This document shows, in pieces, positions 23,982 through 35,968 of a stretch of DNA of 64,000 nucleotides (position 1 is the stretch's first letter; every line of letters begins with the position of its first letter). The notes under the pieces were generated by a model that was not told where the DNA came from, did no database searches, and was given only the letters and a program-made list of their open reading frames with translations. Source of the stretch: Paramecium sonneborni. Its lineage: Eukaryota; Ciliophora; Oligohymenophorea; Peniculida; Parameciidae. The stretch is from NCBI GenBank assembly GCA_905182985.1, contig CAJJDN010000117.1:60381-124380 (forward strand). The letters are read 5' to 3'. Position numbers and translations under genes: made by a program.

Positions 23982-24768
23982 TCAATTTGTTACTTATGAA
24001 TCAAAAATCCTCTCATAATTTTTCCTCTTTTGTAGCACTTTTTTATTTAGGTTTTATGATATCAACTGAAATAGATTCCATTTATTCCATAATGGAACTA
24101 GAATAAGTTCTTGATTGAGTAATTGGTTAGTTTCCTTTAAATACCTACTAAAAAACCCATTTAAAGCTACTCACCTATTCAATATGCTGTAAATGTATAA
24201 TTAGATTTAAAATACATCCAATGTAATCACGATTCGTTTTAATGACTTAATCTTTTACTCTGTTATACTAAGCTTAATTGCCATTAACATTATTGTTGCT
24301 GATGTTGTATGGTCTTTTGAAATAAAAACTGGAAATCCAATTGATCTTATTTACTTTTATTCAGCCTTTAAACAAATTATAAAATGTAATACTAATTTTA
24401 AGGCTTCCTAAACTGCTTAATAAATGGTTTATTTTTCATCATCACTTTTATCACTACTTACTATTGATTCTTAATCAATCACAACTGCTAAAATCTTACT
24501 CTTCTGTTCTTTATTATAGAAATGAACTCATACTCTTTTTAGATGACACAAATACACATTTTCCATTTAATTATGTAAATGTTGGTCTTTCACTCTCTTT
24601 TATATTTGAGTATTATGAATCTGTTGGAATTACTAGACATTCTACAATCTCATTTTCTACAGGACCTGCAGTCAATGATATTTCACAGTTCCCTATCTCA
24701 TATTTAAGAAGCAGTTATGGAAATTAAGATGATATCTCTCCTGTTTGAGAACAAAGATTATTCCCCAT
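23982..24768 (-). CDS. probable N-myristoylated protein with macro-domain-like core
   Basis: About 244 aa; introns 24509-24533 (25 nt) and 24148-24174 (27 nt; a 30-nt variant is also possible). The N-terminus MGNNLCSQTG fits N-myristoylation of Gly2 with Cys6 for palmitoylation, so membrane anchoring is likely. Residues about 25-190 alternate beta-like and helical stretches: ISLTAGPVENEIVECLVIPT, then ALKLVLHFIICLKAEQKQ, IRSIGFPVFISKDHTT, and RIVITLDVFQIQLY. The IxSIGFP..(G) pattern after a long helix resembles macro domains, which bind ADP-ribose. The glycine-rich ligand loop is weak, so binding is doubtful. The macro assignment is inference only. Confidence 0.68.
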
Positions 24769-25844
24769 AAATATTAATATAAAACATAAATGCCATATTT
24801 CATAACGATTAATTCAAATCGATGACAAACTTATTATTTCATCTTTTAAAAATCATAAATATACATTTTAACTAAAGCATGTAATAAATTTCTCAATTTT
24901 TATAAACTGAGAATTACTTCATTTTTTTCAAATTATTATCATTTTTATAAATAAAAATATTAATCATAATATCATATACTATTAATATTATTGATTAAAG
25001 TAAATTTAAATTATAATAAAGAATAATTCATAAAATTAAGTTAGTATATGTAACCATTTCAAATTAATGAATAAATCAAATTCATAATTAAAATATGAAT
25101 TATTCAACCGTTTTTATTTATTACTCTAACAAAATAAAGTCTATTAATATCATTTAATTCATTTTTAATCATTATTTTATTTGCAAAATAATTAAACTAA
25201 ATTTTTGTCTTTCTTTATATTGAAATATTTTAAATTAAAGTCTCAAGTATTGATTTTTATGTAAATTAATTATATTAAATTAAATAAACTTTTTAATTCA
25301 TTCTAAATTGTCAAAGTATCGTGCAATTTATTCATTAAAGATATGTAAAGAAAATTTTAAGATCAATTATCAACTTAAAGTTTAATAAAAAATCCAAGAG
25401 ATTGCTTTCTTCATTGAAATTCCAGCTACTGTAGCAAACTATGAATTTCAAAAGGATCTTTCATTGTAGAATTTAGTCAATAGCATGACTGCTACCACAT
25501 ATAAATTAAATTTAATTAAATTGATTTCTTTAGAAAAATTGATTAATAATATAACTATAATTCTTCTCAATTTTTGAGAAAATTTATCGATAAAGATTAG
25601 ATGAAACCTTTAACTAAAAATTTTAAAAAACATCAATCGTAAGTTTGGATATGGATGAAAGTTTTGGGCTATTAATAGATTCAAGTTCTTAAATTTATTA
25701 GCATTATAATAGCCTTGATAATATAAATTCATAGGTAAAATAAGCCATTGTTTTTTATATTTATTGATTATCTACAACCTGCTAATTATGTTAATTTTTT
25801 AAAAGTCTAAACTTTGAATTTAAGTATTTATTATATATTCTTAT
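24769..25844. other. 1.08-kb gap with a possible coding fragment
   Basis: 24769-25310 is AT-rich and empty. At about 25350-25578 a plus-strand frame without a clear start reads IAFFIEIPATVANYEFQKD and SLQNLVNSMTATTYKLNL before TGA. It resembles real protein more than noise and may be a relic. No intact gene could be built around it. Confidence 0.35.
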
Positions 25845-26232
25845 TCAATATTTAATAGTTTATGTGTCAATTCTTCTTAATAATGTAATGTATTGTTTCA
25901 TATTTTCATGCATTTGCTTCCATGTTCTTTCATGACATTCTTCTATTTTTTTGTGTTATAAACAGGATCTATAGGATTTGGCTGCTTTTTCTGTTTTAAA
26001 TTTAAATGTTTTATTTAAAACAGTATATTTTTCATCAATTTATTCAACACCTAAGTAGATCATGAATAATGGTACACTTTGTATATTCATAATGAACATC
26101 TAAGAAATTCTCAGAACATGCATCTTGCTTTTTCCTCAATATTTGAACTTCTTAATCATCAACAACACTATAATACGAGGCAAGTTCTTCAAGAAAATTC
26201 TTATAATTGGAATTTATTGCTTAGAAATCCAT
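25845..26232 (-). CDS. small cysteine-containing protein, unknown function
   Basis: 120 aa; one intron at 26051-26075 (25 nt). The protein starts MDFQAINSNYKNFLEELASY and holds four cysteines in two pairs (about residues 38 and 52; 80 and 89, CLQHKKIEEC), followed by an HERTWKQMHENMKQY helix. Paired cysteines in short helices recall CHCH-type mitochondrial proteins, but the spacing C-x13-C and C-x8-C is only a partial match to the usual C-x9-C. It starts 35 bp after the stop of the URI-like gene on the same strand. Confidence 0.7.
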
Positions 26233-26267
26233 AATTAAAATTAATACAATAAAAATCTAAAATTACA

Positions 26268-27038
26268 TCATTTTTTTTGTTTAAGTCTTTCTTATTTAAA
26301 TTTTGAAAGTTTTTTTGGTTATTCTTCTTATTAAGTTTCTTCGTTTTCTTGAATAGGTGGCAATTATTATTGAATTAAATTTGTTTATTTTTACTATTAA
26401 ATTTAGTCATCAATTTAGGATTTAGGCTTAGTTTAATTTAGTTTTTCGTTCAATTCCTTCAATTAAAGTGTGTATTTATTATAATCATCATATTTTTCCT
26501 TATTGAAAGCCTCAGCACATAATTTTAATAGAAGCGATTTTTCTTCATTTATTTTTTATTTATTAATAATTTCTTCTTCAACATATTTTTCTTCAATTTC
26601 AAATAAGCCATCTGCTAATTATGTTACTTACCCAATTTATTAATTTTATTTTTCTTTTTCTAACTTTTCTTATTTTTCTTTTTCTTTTTCTTATTTTTAT
26701 TTTAATCTAAGTCTTTCTTCTTCCTTTAATTTTTGGATTATATCTTATTATTATTTATTATTCTAATCTGAATTATTATTGACATCATCACTTTTATTTA
26801 CATTTTTATCAATATTCTCATCTATTTTGTTTCCTAAATCATGCTACATTTCTTCATATGATTCTTATTCCCTTAGCTTATTAAAGTTTTCTTCCAATCT
26901 TATTCTTCTTCTTTAGAGTATTTAATGTGCAGAATTTAATGATACTTCAGCTGCATAGTCTGCTTCTAGTGAAATAAGACATTTATCTTATTTTGGAATT
27001 TTAGCATCCAGATACATGACAGAATTAAATTGTACCAT
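26268..27038 (-). CDS. URI/Bud27-like unconventional prefoldin
   Basis: 256 aa, single exon. The N-terminal region (about 15-60) fits a prefoldin-alpha domain in URI proteins: CLISLEADYAAEVSLNSAHQ then ILQRRRIRLEENFNKL. The middle is a long Lys/Glu/Gln helix. The last 13 residues, KKLSKFKQERLKQ, match the C-terminal URI box (basic SRFKxxR type). URI binds RPB5 and works in assembly of RNA polymerases and other complexes. The RPB5-binding segment itself was not identified, so the call is moderate. A generic prefoldin-like coiled-coil protein is the alternative. Confidence 0.6.
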
Positions 27039-27275
27039 TTTTTATGTTGGTAATTTTTAAAGTAATTGTTAGGTTTTGATGGTGTCTTCTAATTATTTTT
27101 TTAATTAGAGGAGTATGATTTAATTTTACATAATATATTAATGTATAAAATAGAGTTGAAAAATAAATAAATTTTATATGTGCAAATGAAAGTAATGATG
27201 ATTTGGATTATATTGATTGTAATTTGAGGATTAAAATGAATAAAATTTTATATCTTATATTTAAAAAAATTTTTT

Positions 27276-27816
27276 ATGGCAGACGTTCAAACATAGAGAG
27301 CATTCTAAAAATAAGAAGGAATATTTTAAAATTCAAAGAAACTTTTGGCTAAGAAGACATCTAAAGGTGTTAGATATTGGAAAGAAGTTGGTTTAGGATT
27401 TAAAGTACCAAAAGAGGCAATAGAAGGTCATTATATTGATAAGAAATGTCCATTTACAGGAAATGTAAGTGTTAGAGGTGCAATATTAAAGTATGAGAAA
27501 GAGATTGAATATTTATAATAGAGGGATTGTGATATCAACAAAGATGACTAGAACAATAATAATAAGAAGAGATTATTTACATTATGTTGCAAAATATAAT
27601 AGATATGAAAAAAGACATAGAAATGTACCTGTTCATATCTCTCCAGCATTTGGTCCAGTAAAGGAAGGAGACATTGTAGTATGTGGATAATGCAGGTATA
27701 TAGATATATATGATTTAATTTAAAGACCATTATCAAAGACAGTGAGATTTAATGTATTGAAAGTAATTCCAAATGAAATAATAGGTAATGTTAGAAAGCA
27801 ATTTGTTTTATTCTGA
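27276..27816 (+). CDS. RPS11: 40S ribosomal protein S11 (uS17)
   Basis: 159 aa; introns 27491-27521 (31 nt) and 27696-27725 (30 nt). The protein matches eukaryotic S11 throughout: [94 protein letters not shown]. It binds 18S rRNA in the small subunit. The first intron falls exactly between the IL and KG of the conserved ILxG motif, which confirms the splice. Length equals the family norm. It lies 63 bp upstream of EFTUD2 on the same strand. Confidence 0.98.
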
Positions 27817-27879
27817 TTTAGATATCTATATAGTACAATATAAAAATAAATTTATGTATTAAAATATATATTATTAATT

Positions 27880-30868
27880 ATGGACGACATGAATAATTAT
27901 GATGAGTTTGGAAATTACATAGGTCCTGAAATAGATTCAGAAGAGGAAGATAATGTATAAATAGAAGAGGAACAGATGGTAGAAGATGAGAAAGAACATG
28001 TGATAGCAAATGTAATAAAATGCTTCTATTTTTGAAGAGAGTGTATATACCTAATCAACAAGTTGCAGTGATTCTAAATGAAGACAAATAATATTATCCA
28101 GATGCATAATAAGTGTATGGTCGAGATGTAGAAATAAATGTGCAAGAAGAAGATGCATAGCCAATAACATAGCCTATGATCGCTCCTTTGAAATCAAAAG
28201 AGTTTGATATTTAAGAGACATAGACACCATAAACAACATTCGATTATGAATTTTTATGTAGAATATCTAAGAATCCTGCTTTGGTAAGAAATGTTGCAAT
28301 TGTAGGTGGTCTTCATCATGGTAAGACATCTCTAATGGACGTCTTTGTTAAACAAACTCATCTAAAACAATTTAGTTTATAGAAAGACATTCGTTATACA
28401 GATACACGTCAAGATGAATAATAAAGATTAATATCAATTAAAGCAATTCCAATGAGTTTATTGCTACCTAATAGTAAAGACAAATCCTATTTAATTAATC
28501 TTTATGATACACCTGGACATGTTAATTTCATGGATGAAGTATGTTGTGCACTTAGAGCTAGTGATGCAATGTTACTTACTATAGATGTTATCGAAGGTGT
28601 TATGATGACTACTGAAATGTTAATTAAGACAGCTCTTAAAGAGAAGATTCCTATTGTTGTTTTAATTAACAAATTAGATAGACTTATTATTGAATTAAAA
28701 TTACCTCCATCTGATGCTTATTTAAAGATTAAAAATATTCTTGATGAAGTTAATATTATTATATCAGATCATGGAGGTAATTAAATTATTTCACCTCTCA
28801 ATCATAATGTTATCTTTGGCTCAGGTTTATTTTAATTTGTTTTTACTATCTAAAGCTTTGCAAAAAGATATAATAATTTCTTAAATCCTGAATAATTCAC
28901 TCGTCTATTATGGGGGGATATCTATTATGATAATAAAGAAAAAAAATTTGTTCGTAAAATGTCCCCTTATGCTACTCAAAGAACATTTGTTGAATTTGTT
29001 CTTGAACCTATCTATAAACTATTTGGTTAAGTTGTCTCTAAAGATAAAGAATAATTAGAACCCTTCTTATTAAGTTAAGGTGTCTCTCTTAAAAAAAGTG
29101 AATTCAAAATGGACACCAGACCATTATTAAAATTAGTTTGTTCTATTTATTTTGGTAATACTTCTTCCTTAGTTGATGTTCTTGTTGAACAAGTCCCTAA
29201 TTCATAAGATGGAAGTAAAAGAAAAATGCAACTATTTTATTAAGGTGATAAAAATAAATAATCATTTATTTAAGCCTCATAAGGTTCACATAAAGGACCT
29301 TTATGTATTAATGTTGTGAAATTGTATAGTAGACCAGATTGTATGAGTTTTGATGCACTTGGAAGAGTATTAAGTGGAACTATTAAAAAAGGATAAAATG
29401 TTAAATTATTAGGAGAAAAATATAATATCGAAGATGAAGAAGATATGGCAATCAGAAATATTAAGAATATCTGGATCTATTAAGGAAGATATAGAGTTGA
29501 AGTCAATAAAGTTCCTGCAGGAAATTGGGTATTAATTGAAGGAATTGATTAATTTATTACTAAAACTGCTACTATTGTTGATGACACTCAATCCATGGAA
29601 ATTCTAAGACCTATTCAACATAATATCTTAGCAACTATGAAAATTGCTATTGAACCTTTAGTCCCAAGTGAATTACCCAAAATGTTAGAAGGTTTACGTA
29701 AAGTCACCAAAAGTTACCCAATTCTTACTACTAAAGTTGAAGAATCTGGTGAACATATTCTATTAGGAACTGGAGAATTGTATTTGGATTGTGTTATGCA
29801 TGATTTAAGAAAAATGTATTCAGAAATAGAAATTAAAGTATCTGATCCCTCTGTCCGTTTCTGTGAAACTGTCATTGAAACATCATCTAAAACATGTTAT
29901 GCAGATACTCCAAATAAAAAAAATAGGGTATATTTTATAATAGAAATATAAAATAGATTAAAGCATTGGCTAGTCCATTAGATAAGGGATTAACTCCATA
30001 AGATCGTGGATTGGCAGAGAGAATTGAGAATGAAGAGATTGATTTATCATGGCCAAAGAATAAATTAAGTGATTATTTTAAATCTAACTTTAATTGGGAT
30101 ATAATTTAAAGTAGATCAGTATGGGCATTTGGTCCTGAAAAGACAGGTCCAAATGTATTTTTAGATGACACATTGCCATCAGAGACAAATAAATAATTAT
30201 TAAATGAAGTCAAAGATTATATGATTTAAGGTTTTTAATGGGCAACAAGAGAAGGTCCTTTGTGTGATGAACCAATAAGAAATGTAAAATTCAAGATAAT
30301 AGAAGCAAATATAGCAAATGTAATGATAAGATAAATAATTTAGGAACCAATATATAGAGGAGGTGGATAAATAATTCCAACAACAAGAAGAGTGTGTTAT
30401 TCATCATTTTTAATGGCAACTCCAAAAATAATGGAACCTATGTTGTTAACAGAAATAATGTGTTTTTAAGATTGTATTCCTGCTATACATAATGTTCTAT
30501 TAAGAAGAAGAGGACATATCTTATCAGAATAAGCAAAACCAGGTACACCCTTTTCAGTTGTGAGAGCACATATTCCAACAATAGATCATTTTGGTTTTGA
30601 AACAGATCTTAGGGTACATACATCTGGATAAGCATTTTGTTTAAGTGTTTTTGATCATTGGTCATTATTACCAGGAGATCCTTTAGATAAAACAATAGTT
30701 CTTAAACCTTTAGAACCAGCCCCTTCTAATCATTTAGCAAGAGAATTCATGATTAAAACACGTAGAAGAAAGGGTTTAAATGAAGATGTATCTATATTGA
30801 AATTCTTTGATGATCAATTCTTGATTGATTCACTCAAACAGGATAAAGACTATTAATAGTATATTTGA
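27880..30868 (+). CDS. EFTUD2: U5 snRNP GTPase EFTUD2 (Snu114)
   Basis: 977 aa; introns 28012-28037 (26 nt) and 29928-29956 (29 nt). This EF-2-like GTPase drives spliceosome activation and disassembly. The acidic N-terminus ([20 protein letters not shown]) is typical of Snu114. The G domain has [12 protein letters not shown] (G1), YDTPGHVNF (G3) and INKLDR (G4). Later EF-2-like domains contain [19 protein letters not shown] and [18 protein letters not shown] sequence, and the C-terminal part ends with PCFSVFDHW-type sequence ([20 protein letters not shown]) and [16 protein letters not shown]. Length equals that of the human protein (972). Its stop is 35 bp from the stop of the converging carrier gene. 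Confidence 0.97.
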
Positions 30869-30903
30869 TGAGTAATTTATTTACATCCCAATGAGATAAT
30901 AAA

Positions 30904-31786
30904 TCATTATTTTGCAATCCCATAATTTCTCTCTAAATAATCTATTGTAGGTGTTGTTAAAGTTGCTTAACAAAAATATCCAATTATTCTTGCTTACCAA
31001 CCAGCATATAATCCTGATATTCCATATTTAGTAAATATCTACTTACAAATCTCAATTACTGAAATCTTCTTATTATAAATCTCACCTTATTTTCCTTCCA
31101 TCTAAACTAATGTTTTTATAGTGTCAAATGGATGAACTTAAACATATTTATAATATCTACCTGCTGCTATATTCAATACACTCGTCAAAGATGAAGCTAT
31201 CAATATATCACAAAAACTTAAACTTTCACTAACATCTTTCTTCAATGCATAACGTATCTTATGATCCCAATATAAATAATTTGTCCAAGATACTATCTAT
31301 CTTGTTGTTAGAATTCCAAAACCAACATATATTTGATCAAAAGTAATGTATTTTAAATAACCAAATCCTACTGTCAGATTTGTCATTTTCAATATTTTCA
31401 ATCGCTCAAATGGTGTTATTATACAACTTTCAAATATTGCTATCGAGATTCCTGTTAATATCTTATTCAAAGATTAATCATTAATAATTTTTTTCAAAAA
31501 TGAAGGAATGAAGATCATCATAGGCCATCTATAATATTATTTCAACATTGATCTTAAAAAATTAGGATAAAATCCATCATATAAACCTATGTAACCACGT
31601 GCACCCTTTATCTCTTTAAAACTCTCTAATAATAATTTAATCTCATACTTATAAATAAGTAATCTCTTATCGAGATTATTTATATGTTTTTATTCTATCT
31701 AACACATGTTCCAATGGCAATGTCACTGCTACTCTAAATGCACCAATTAATTATGTTTCAATTACTGCTTTTAAATAATCAGTCAT
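30904..31786 (-). CDS. mitochondrial carrier (SLC25 family)
   Basis: 285 aa; one intron at 31624-31648 (25 nt). Three carrier repeats of about 95 residues are seen. The signature PxDxxKxxxQ is clear in the third (HPFDTIKTLVQMEG) and degenerate in the first (PLEHVLDRIKT) and second (TPFERLKILKM). Other features are repeat-end glycines such as GISGLYAGWQARIIG. Carriers exchange metabolites over the inner mitochondrial membrane. The weak first signature (PLE instead of PxD) and short length suggest a divergent member; the substrate cannot be predicted. It converges on EFTUD2. Confidence 0.85.
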
Positions 31787-32054
31787 TTAATTTGGACTAT
31801 AATTATAATTGATAAATTAATATTGAATATCATAATATCTCCTTAAGATTTTTTCAAATTTATCCTAAAAACAGATCTGTTTGTTATATTATACGCTAAT
31901 TCCAATTATTTGAACAGAAACATATCATAACAAAAAATGACTGATTATGACTCTCAATTTTGTATAAATAATTATAATTTACTTAAATGTTTATAAAAAT
32001 ACTTATAGTTGATAAACTGTATTATATTTTTAGATAATATTAGACATTAATACT

Positions 32055-33045
32055 TCATTATTCTTATTATGGTTTATAAACTTATCTAGTGTTAATATTA
32101 ATTCTATGTTCAGATAAGTAATTAAAAACATGAAAGTCACTATTAAAATTACCATTAAGCTATGTCTATTCAAATGGATTTCTAAATATGTAATATACAT
32201 TATTATACTCTTTAGGTTAGAAAGAGTTTGCTATAACTCTAGGAACTCCATGATAGCATCTTCTAGCATGACCACTCATAACTAATAAATCTCCAGAATC
32301 AAGCTTAATGGCAATAGGTTTTTCATCTTTTGTTGGTCCTCCTATTACAAAAACACTTGATAATCCAAAACTAAAAGAATATATTGGAGAATCTTAATCA
32401 AGTTCAGCATCATCTAAGTGACCTGTCATATAATCATGAGATTAGTAAAAATTAATTATTACTGATTCACTTTAGTAGTGATTTTATAATTATAAGAAAT
32501 TATTGGCTCTTTAGGATATTTCTTAAATAGGATCAGGCACTTAGGTTTTTTCTTATGGATAATGTCTTAATAAATTTTATTTAATACCTATTATTCCAGT
32601 CATATTGATAACCTACATTAGCCCATCTTATTTTATTATTAAAATGATATCTATTATCATCATGAACAATAAATTTATCGAAGTTCTCTTCTTCCTTATA
32701 TATGAAGAGATTTGTTCTATAAGGTTAATTAATATATTCATTCATGCATAATTTACAAATGCGAATTTAATCATTTAAGTTAAGAAAATTCTTCACTTAG
32801 ATGACACCTTGAGGATAATCAAAACGATAAACAGATCCATTTTTATGAATTCCTTATTCTTACATTTATTGTTCTGTGAGATTGGTTACATCAATTAATT
32901 CACTAAAATCGGTTTGAATTCCAGCATAGAATTTGTATTTTTTTTCTGTTTCTTTGAAAGGATTTAAATTTTAGTATTGGATTGGTTTTTATTTATTTTT
33001 TTTAATCTTCTAATACATAAATTTATTTAATGAAAGAATTGACAT
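32055..33045 (-). CDS. AlkB-family Fe(II)/2-oxoglutarate dioxygenase, ALKBH1-like
   Basis: 322 aa; one intron at 32566-32587 (22 nt). The dioxygenase core spans about residues 115-300. Visible are the substrate-lid/turn region IRWANVGYQYDWNNR, the iron ligands His-x-Asp in TGHLDDAEL, the distal His in RRCYHGVPR, and the 2-oxoglutarate-binding RININTRQV. All catalytic ligands are present. ALKBH1 enzymes remove methyl groups from tRNA m1A and have been proposed to act on DNA 6mA, a mark that is abundant in ciliate macronuclei. Whether this enzyme acts on DNA or RNA is unknown. Confidence 0.88.
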
Positions 33046-33440
33046 AATATTTATAAAAATTATTTGATCATTATAATATAATAAAACATACAATTATATA
33101 AATTCATTAAAAATTTTATAAATTACATCAGATGGTGTAATTTATAAAGATGTGATATGATTTTCTTTATATATTTTAAATAAAATAATCTGGTTGATTA
33201 TAGATTTTATTATTAGCGATAGTAATAGATAAAAATTAATCAAATAAGATATAAATTTGATAAGGATCTATTTATAGTATTTTAATAGGTTCATGAATAA
33301 AAGAGAAATGGAAGATTTAATAATTAGGTTATAATTTTCCATAAATATTATTGAAAAGGTATGATAATGACACATTTTCTTAAATTTATTCTGATGTTTA
33401 AGATCTATATCCTTTAGTTAATATATTATCATTATATTAT
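33046..33440. other. 395-bp intergenic stretch upstream of the satellite
   Basis: AT-rich, no gene recognised. The last about 20 bp grade into the AGTAT satellite through a near match (ATTATATTAT). Confidence 0.6.
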
Positions 33441-34130
33441 AGTATAGTATAGTATAGTATAGTATAGTATAGTATAGTATAGTATAGTATAGTATAGTAT
33501 AGTATAGTATAGTATAGTATAGTATAGTATAGTATAGTATAGTATAGTATAGTATAGTATAGTATAGTATAGTATAGTATAGTATAGTATAGTATAGTAT
33601 AGTATAGTATAGTATAGTATAGTATAGTATAGTATAGTATAGTATAGTATAGTATAGTATAGTATAGTATAGTATAGTATAGTATAGTATAGTATAGTAT
33701 AGTATAGTATAGTATAGTATAGTATAGTATAGTATAGTATAGTATAGTATAGTATAGTATAGTATAGTATAGTATAGTATAGTATAGTATAGTATAGTAT
33801 AGTATAGTATAGTATAGTATAGTATAGTATAGTATAGTATAGTATAGTATAGTATAGTATAGTATAGTATAGTATAGTATAGTATAGTATAGTATAGTAT
33901 AGTATAGTATAGTATAGTATAGTATAGTATAGTATAGTATAGTATAGTATAGTATAGTATAGTATAGTATAGTATAGTATAGTATAGTATAGTATAGTAT
34001 AGTATAGTATAGTATAGTATAGTATAGTATAGTATAGTATAGTATAGTATAGTATAGTATAGTATAGTATAGTATAGTATAGTATAGTATAGTATAGTAT
34101 AGTATAGTATAGTATAGTATAGTATAGTAT
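33441..34130. repeat. (AGTAT)n pentanucleotide satellite, 138 units
   Basis: 690 bp of AGTAT repeated with no visible deviation. Borders are sharp: 33440 ends ...TATATTAT and 34131 starts GGTTTTAAG. It lies between ALKBH1 (minus) and a hypothetical minus-strand gene, in non-coding DNA. In one register the unit reads TATAGTA, matching the first seven positions of the Paramecium IES-end consensus TAYAGYNR. The exact copy number in an assembly is not reliable for such a tract. Confidence 0.97.
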
Positions 34131-34582
34131 GGTTTTAAGTATGAATTCTCAGATTATTTATCAAAAGAATCAATCTTAGAGTTTAGCTGAACTCTTTAAA
34201 AATAGACTCAATTTGAAAACTATACAAAACAAATATTCAAAAAAAAGTAGCTTACTTATGCGAACTAAATTAAAAAGATATCAATGATGAAATGGATTTC
34301 TTATACTATAATTTATCATGATAACCATTAACAAATCTACCTTTAAGAAATAAATTGCTTTATTTTTATTATTGAAGTACATATTTTTTACATTGAAATT
34401 TTAACTCAACTTTACCTTTAAAATTAAATTCAGTATATTATAATAATCATATTCATTTAATATTTAATTATAAGTTATAAGAATTTATTAAAAATATACT
34501 TACTTTTATTGAAAATATAATATAATTGATTAATATAATATATCAATGTATTAAATCATTTGACATATATTAAATCAAGTAT
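34131..34582. other. 452-bp intergenic stretch downstream of the satellite
   Basis: AT-rich, no gene recognised on either strand. Confidence 0.55.
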
Positions 34583-35412
34583 TCATTCTTAATCATTTCC
34601 TAAAATCAAAGATATCAACTCTTTTTCATGAGATTTAAATAGATTAATCTTGTTGCCCTTATTTTCTAGTTCCTAATTCTTTTTGAATTCTTTAACTGCT
34701 TGACTTAATGAAATTTATTTGGACCTTTTAAGGTTTTACTTCATCTTATAACAATAATTTTACATTTTTCAAAAGCATTTTAACATTTGGACATTCAAAA
34801 CTCAATTATTCAATAAAATTCTTTTAATTGTTTTATTCTGTTTATTTTTTATAAAATTTAGTTTATCTGCCTAAATATATTTTCCCTAATATTTTTTATT
34901 TCCTTTCTTTTTTAACTTAATTAGTATCAAAAGGTGGAGGAGATAAATTAGAATTAGCTAAAATAGGAGGCAGTTCCTATCTTTATCTACAATGATGACT
35001 TTACAAAATTTTTGAATGTTATGTAATTTACTCTTTTTTTTCTTCAAGTACTAAAGTTGGATTAGACAAAACTAATTGTTCTTAACAACTCTTATTCAAA
35101 ATTAATTTAGAGAGATTCTTTTTCTATTGTTAGGATTCAATGGATTCAGATTTATGTAATAAAGATTTCGAAATTTTATTGGATGGCAATTCACACAAAG
35201 GTTTTTCTTAAGTGAATTTTAGAAGACGAGAACTTACTTATCTTAATCCAAACACTGAAATAAAAGTTGCATCAAATACTTTCCAACTTTTTTGGATTCT
35301 GTATGAATAGATATCCTAATTTTATTTTTGTGTCTGTTCTTGCAGATATATATTCTGTAGGCTCTAAAATACTCACTTGCTATATCATTCTTCTTGTAGT
35401 TTAAGATTCCAT
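34583..35412 (-). CDS. hypothetical Lys/Gln/Ser-rich protein
   Basis: 261 aa; introns 35255-35279 (25 nt) and 34745-34763 (19 nt, among the shortest here). Starts MESQTTRRMIQQVSILEPTE. The middle is low-complexity with NSNLSPPPFDTNQVKKERK and two cysteines near HHCRQR. The C-terminal part (QISLSQAVKEFKKNQELENK to LISLILGNDQE) is helical. No domain is recognised. The 19-nt intron was placed because only that removal keeps the well-coded C-terminal frame. Confidence 0.68.
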
Positions 35413-35530
35413 TTAATTTAATAATAAAATAAAAAATTAATAAATATTATAAGGATTTATACAAATCAAATTTAGTCTAACAAAGAACTACAAAAATTGA
35501 ACTTTATTAAACTTTATTAATTAGATTAAT

Positions 35531-35968
35531 ATGTAAGATAGATCTAGAATTATTGAAATGAAATAACTGCTTAAGTTACTTTAATAAATTAATTAACTCT
35601 AAATCTAGAATGAAGAGTCAGAAAAACAAAATAACAAAGATTCTTATCATAATGATCAACAAATTATTAATGATATCCAAATTATATTGAATCTAGAAGA
35701 TGATAATAATCAACAAACAGAAAAAGATGATAAATTATCAGAAAAGGAAACTATTTCTAATAAACAATTTTATTAAACTTCTAAATAAAATTTAATTGAA
35801 CTACGAAAAACTGATCGTTAAGTTATTTTCAACACAAATAATCATTCTTATGGATGCTAAATATGCTAAATTGATTACAAACTATTGAAAAATCTCCTTA
35901 ATCATTAATACAGATTTCATTACAAAACCAAAAAAACCAAGAATCTTATTTATAAATCAATTTCATGA
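35531..35968 (+). CDS. hypothetical Asn/Gln/Lys-rich protein
   Basis: 145 aa, single exon, MQDRSRIIEMKQLLKLLQQ to KNLIYKSIS. The first 60 residues are helical, then a low-complexity acidic Asn/Gln region (EDDNNQQTEKDDKLSEKE). Near the end HSYGCQICQIDYKLLKN contains a single CxxC, half of a possible zinc finger. No family is recognised. Its start lies 118 bp from the start of the divergent gene at 35412. Confidence 0.6.

Noticed and set aside
24464..24727. Plus-strand 87-codon ORF
   Set aside because: It is antisense to a minus-strand gene whose frame, introns and MGNN start are better supported.
27548..27736. Minus-strand 62-codon ORF
   Set aside because: Antisense to RPS11, which is certain.
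33441..34130. CRISPR-like array
   Set aside because: A pure 5-bp tandem repeat without spacers in a eukaryotic genome; it is a satellite.
33441..34130. Telomeric repeat
   Set aside because: Paramecium telomeres are made of GGGGTT/GGGTTT units; AGTAT is unrelated.
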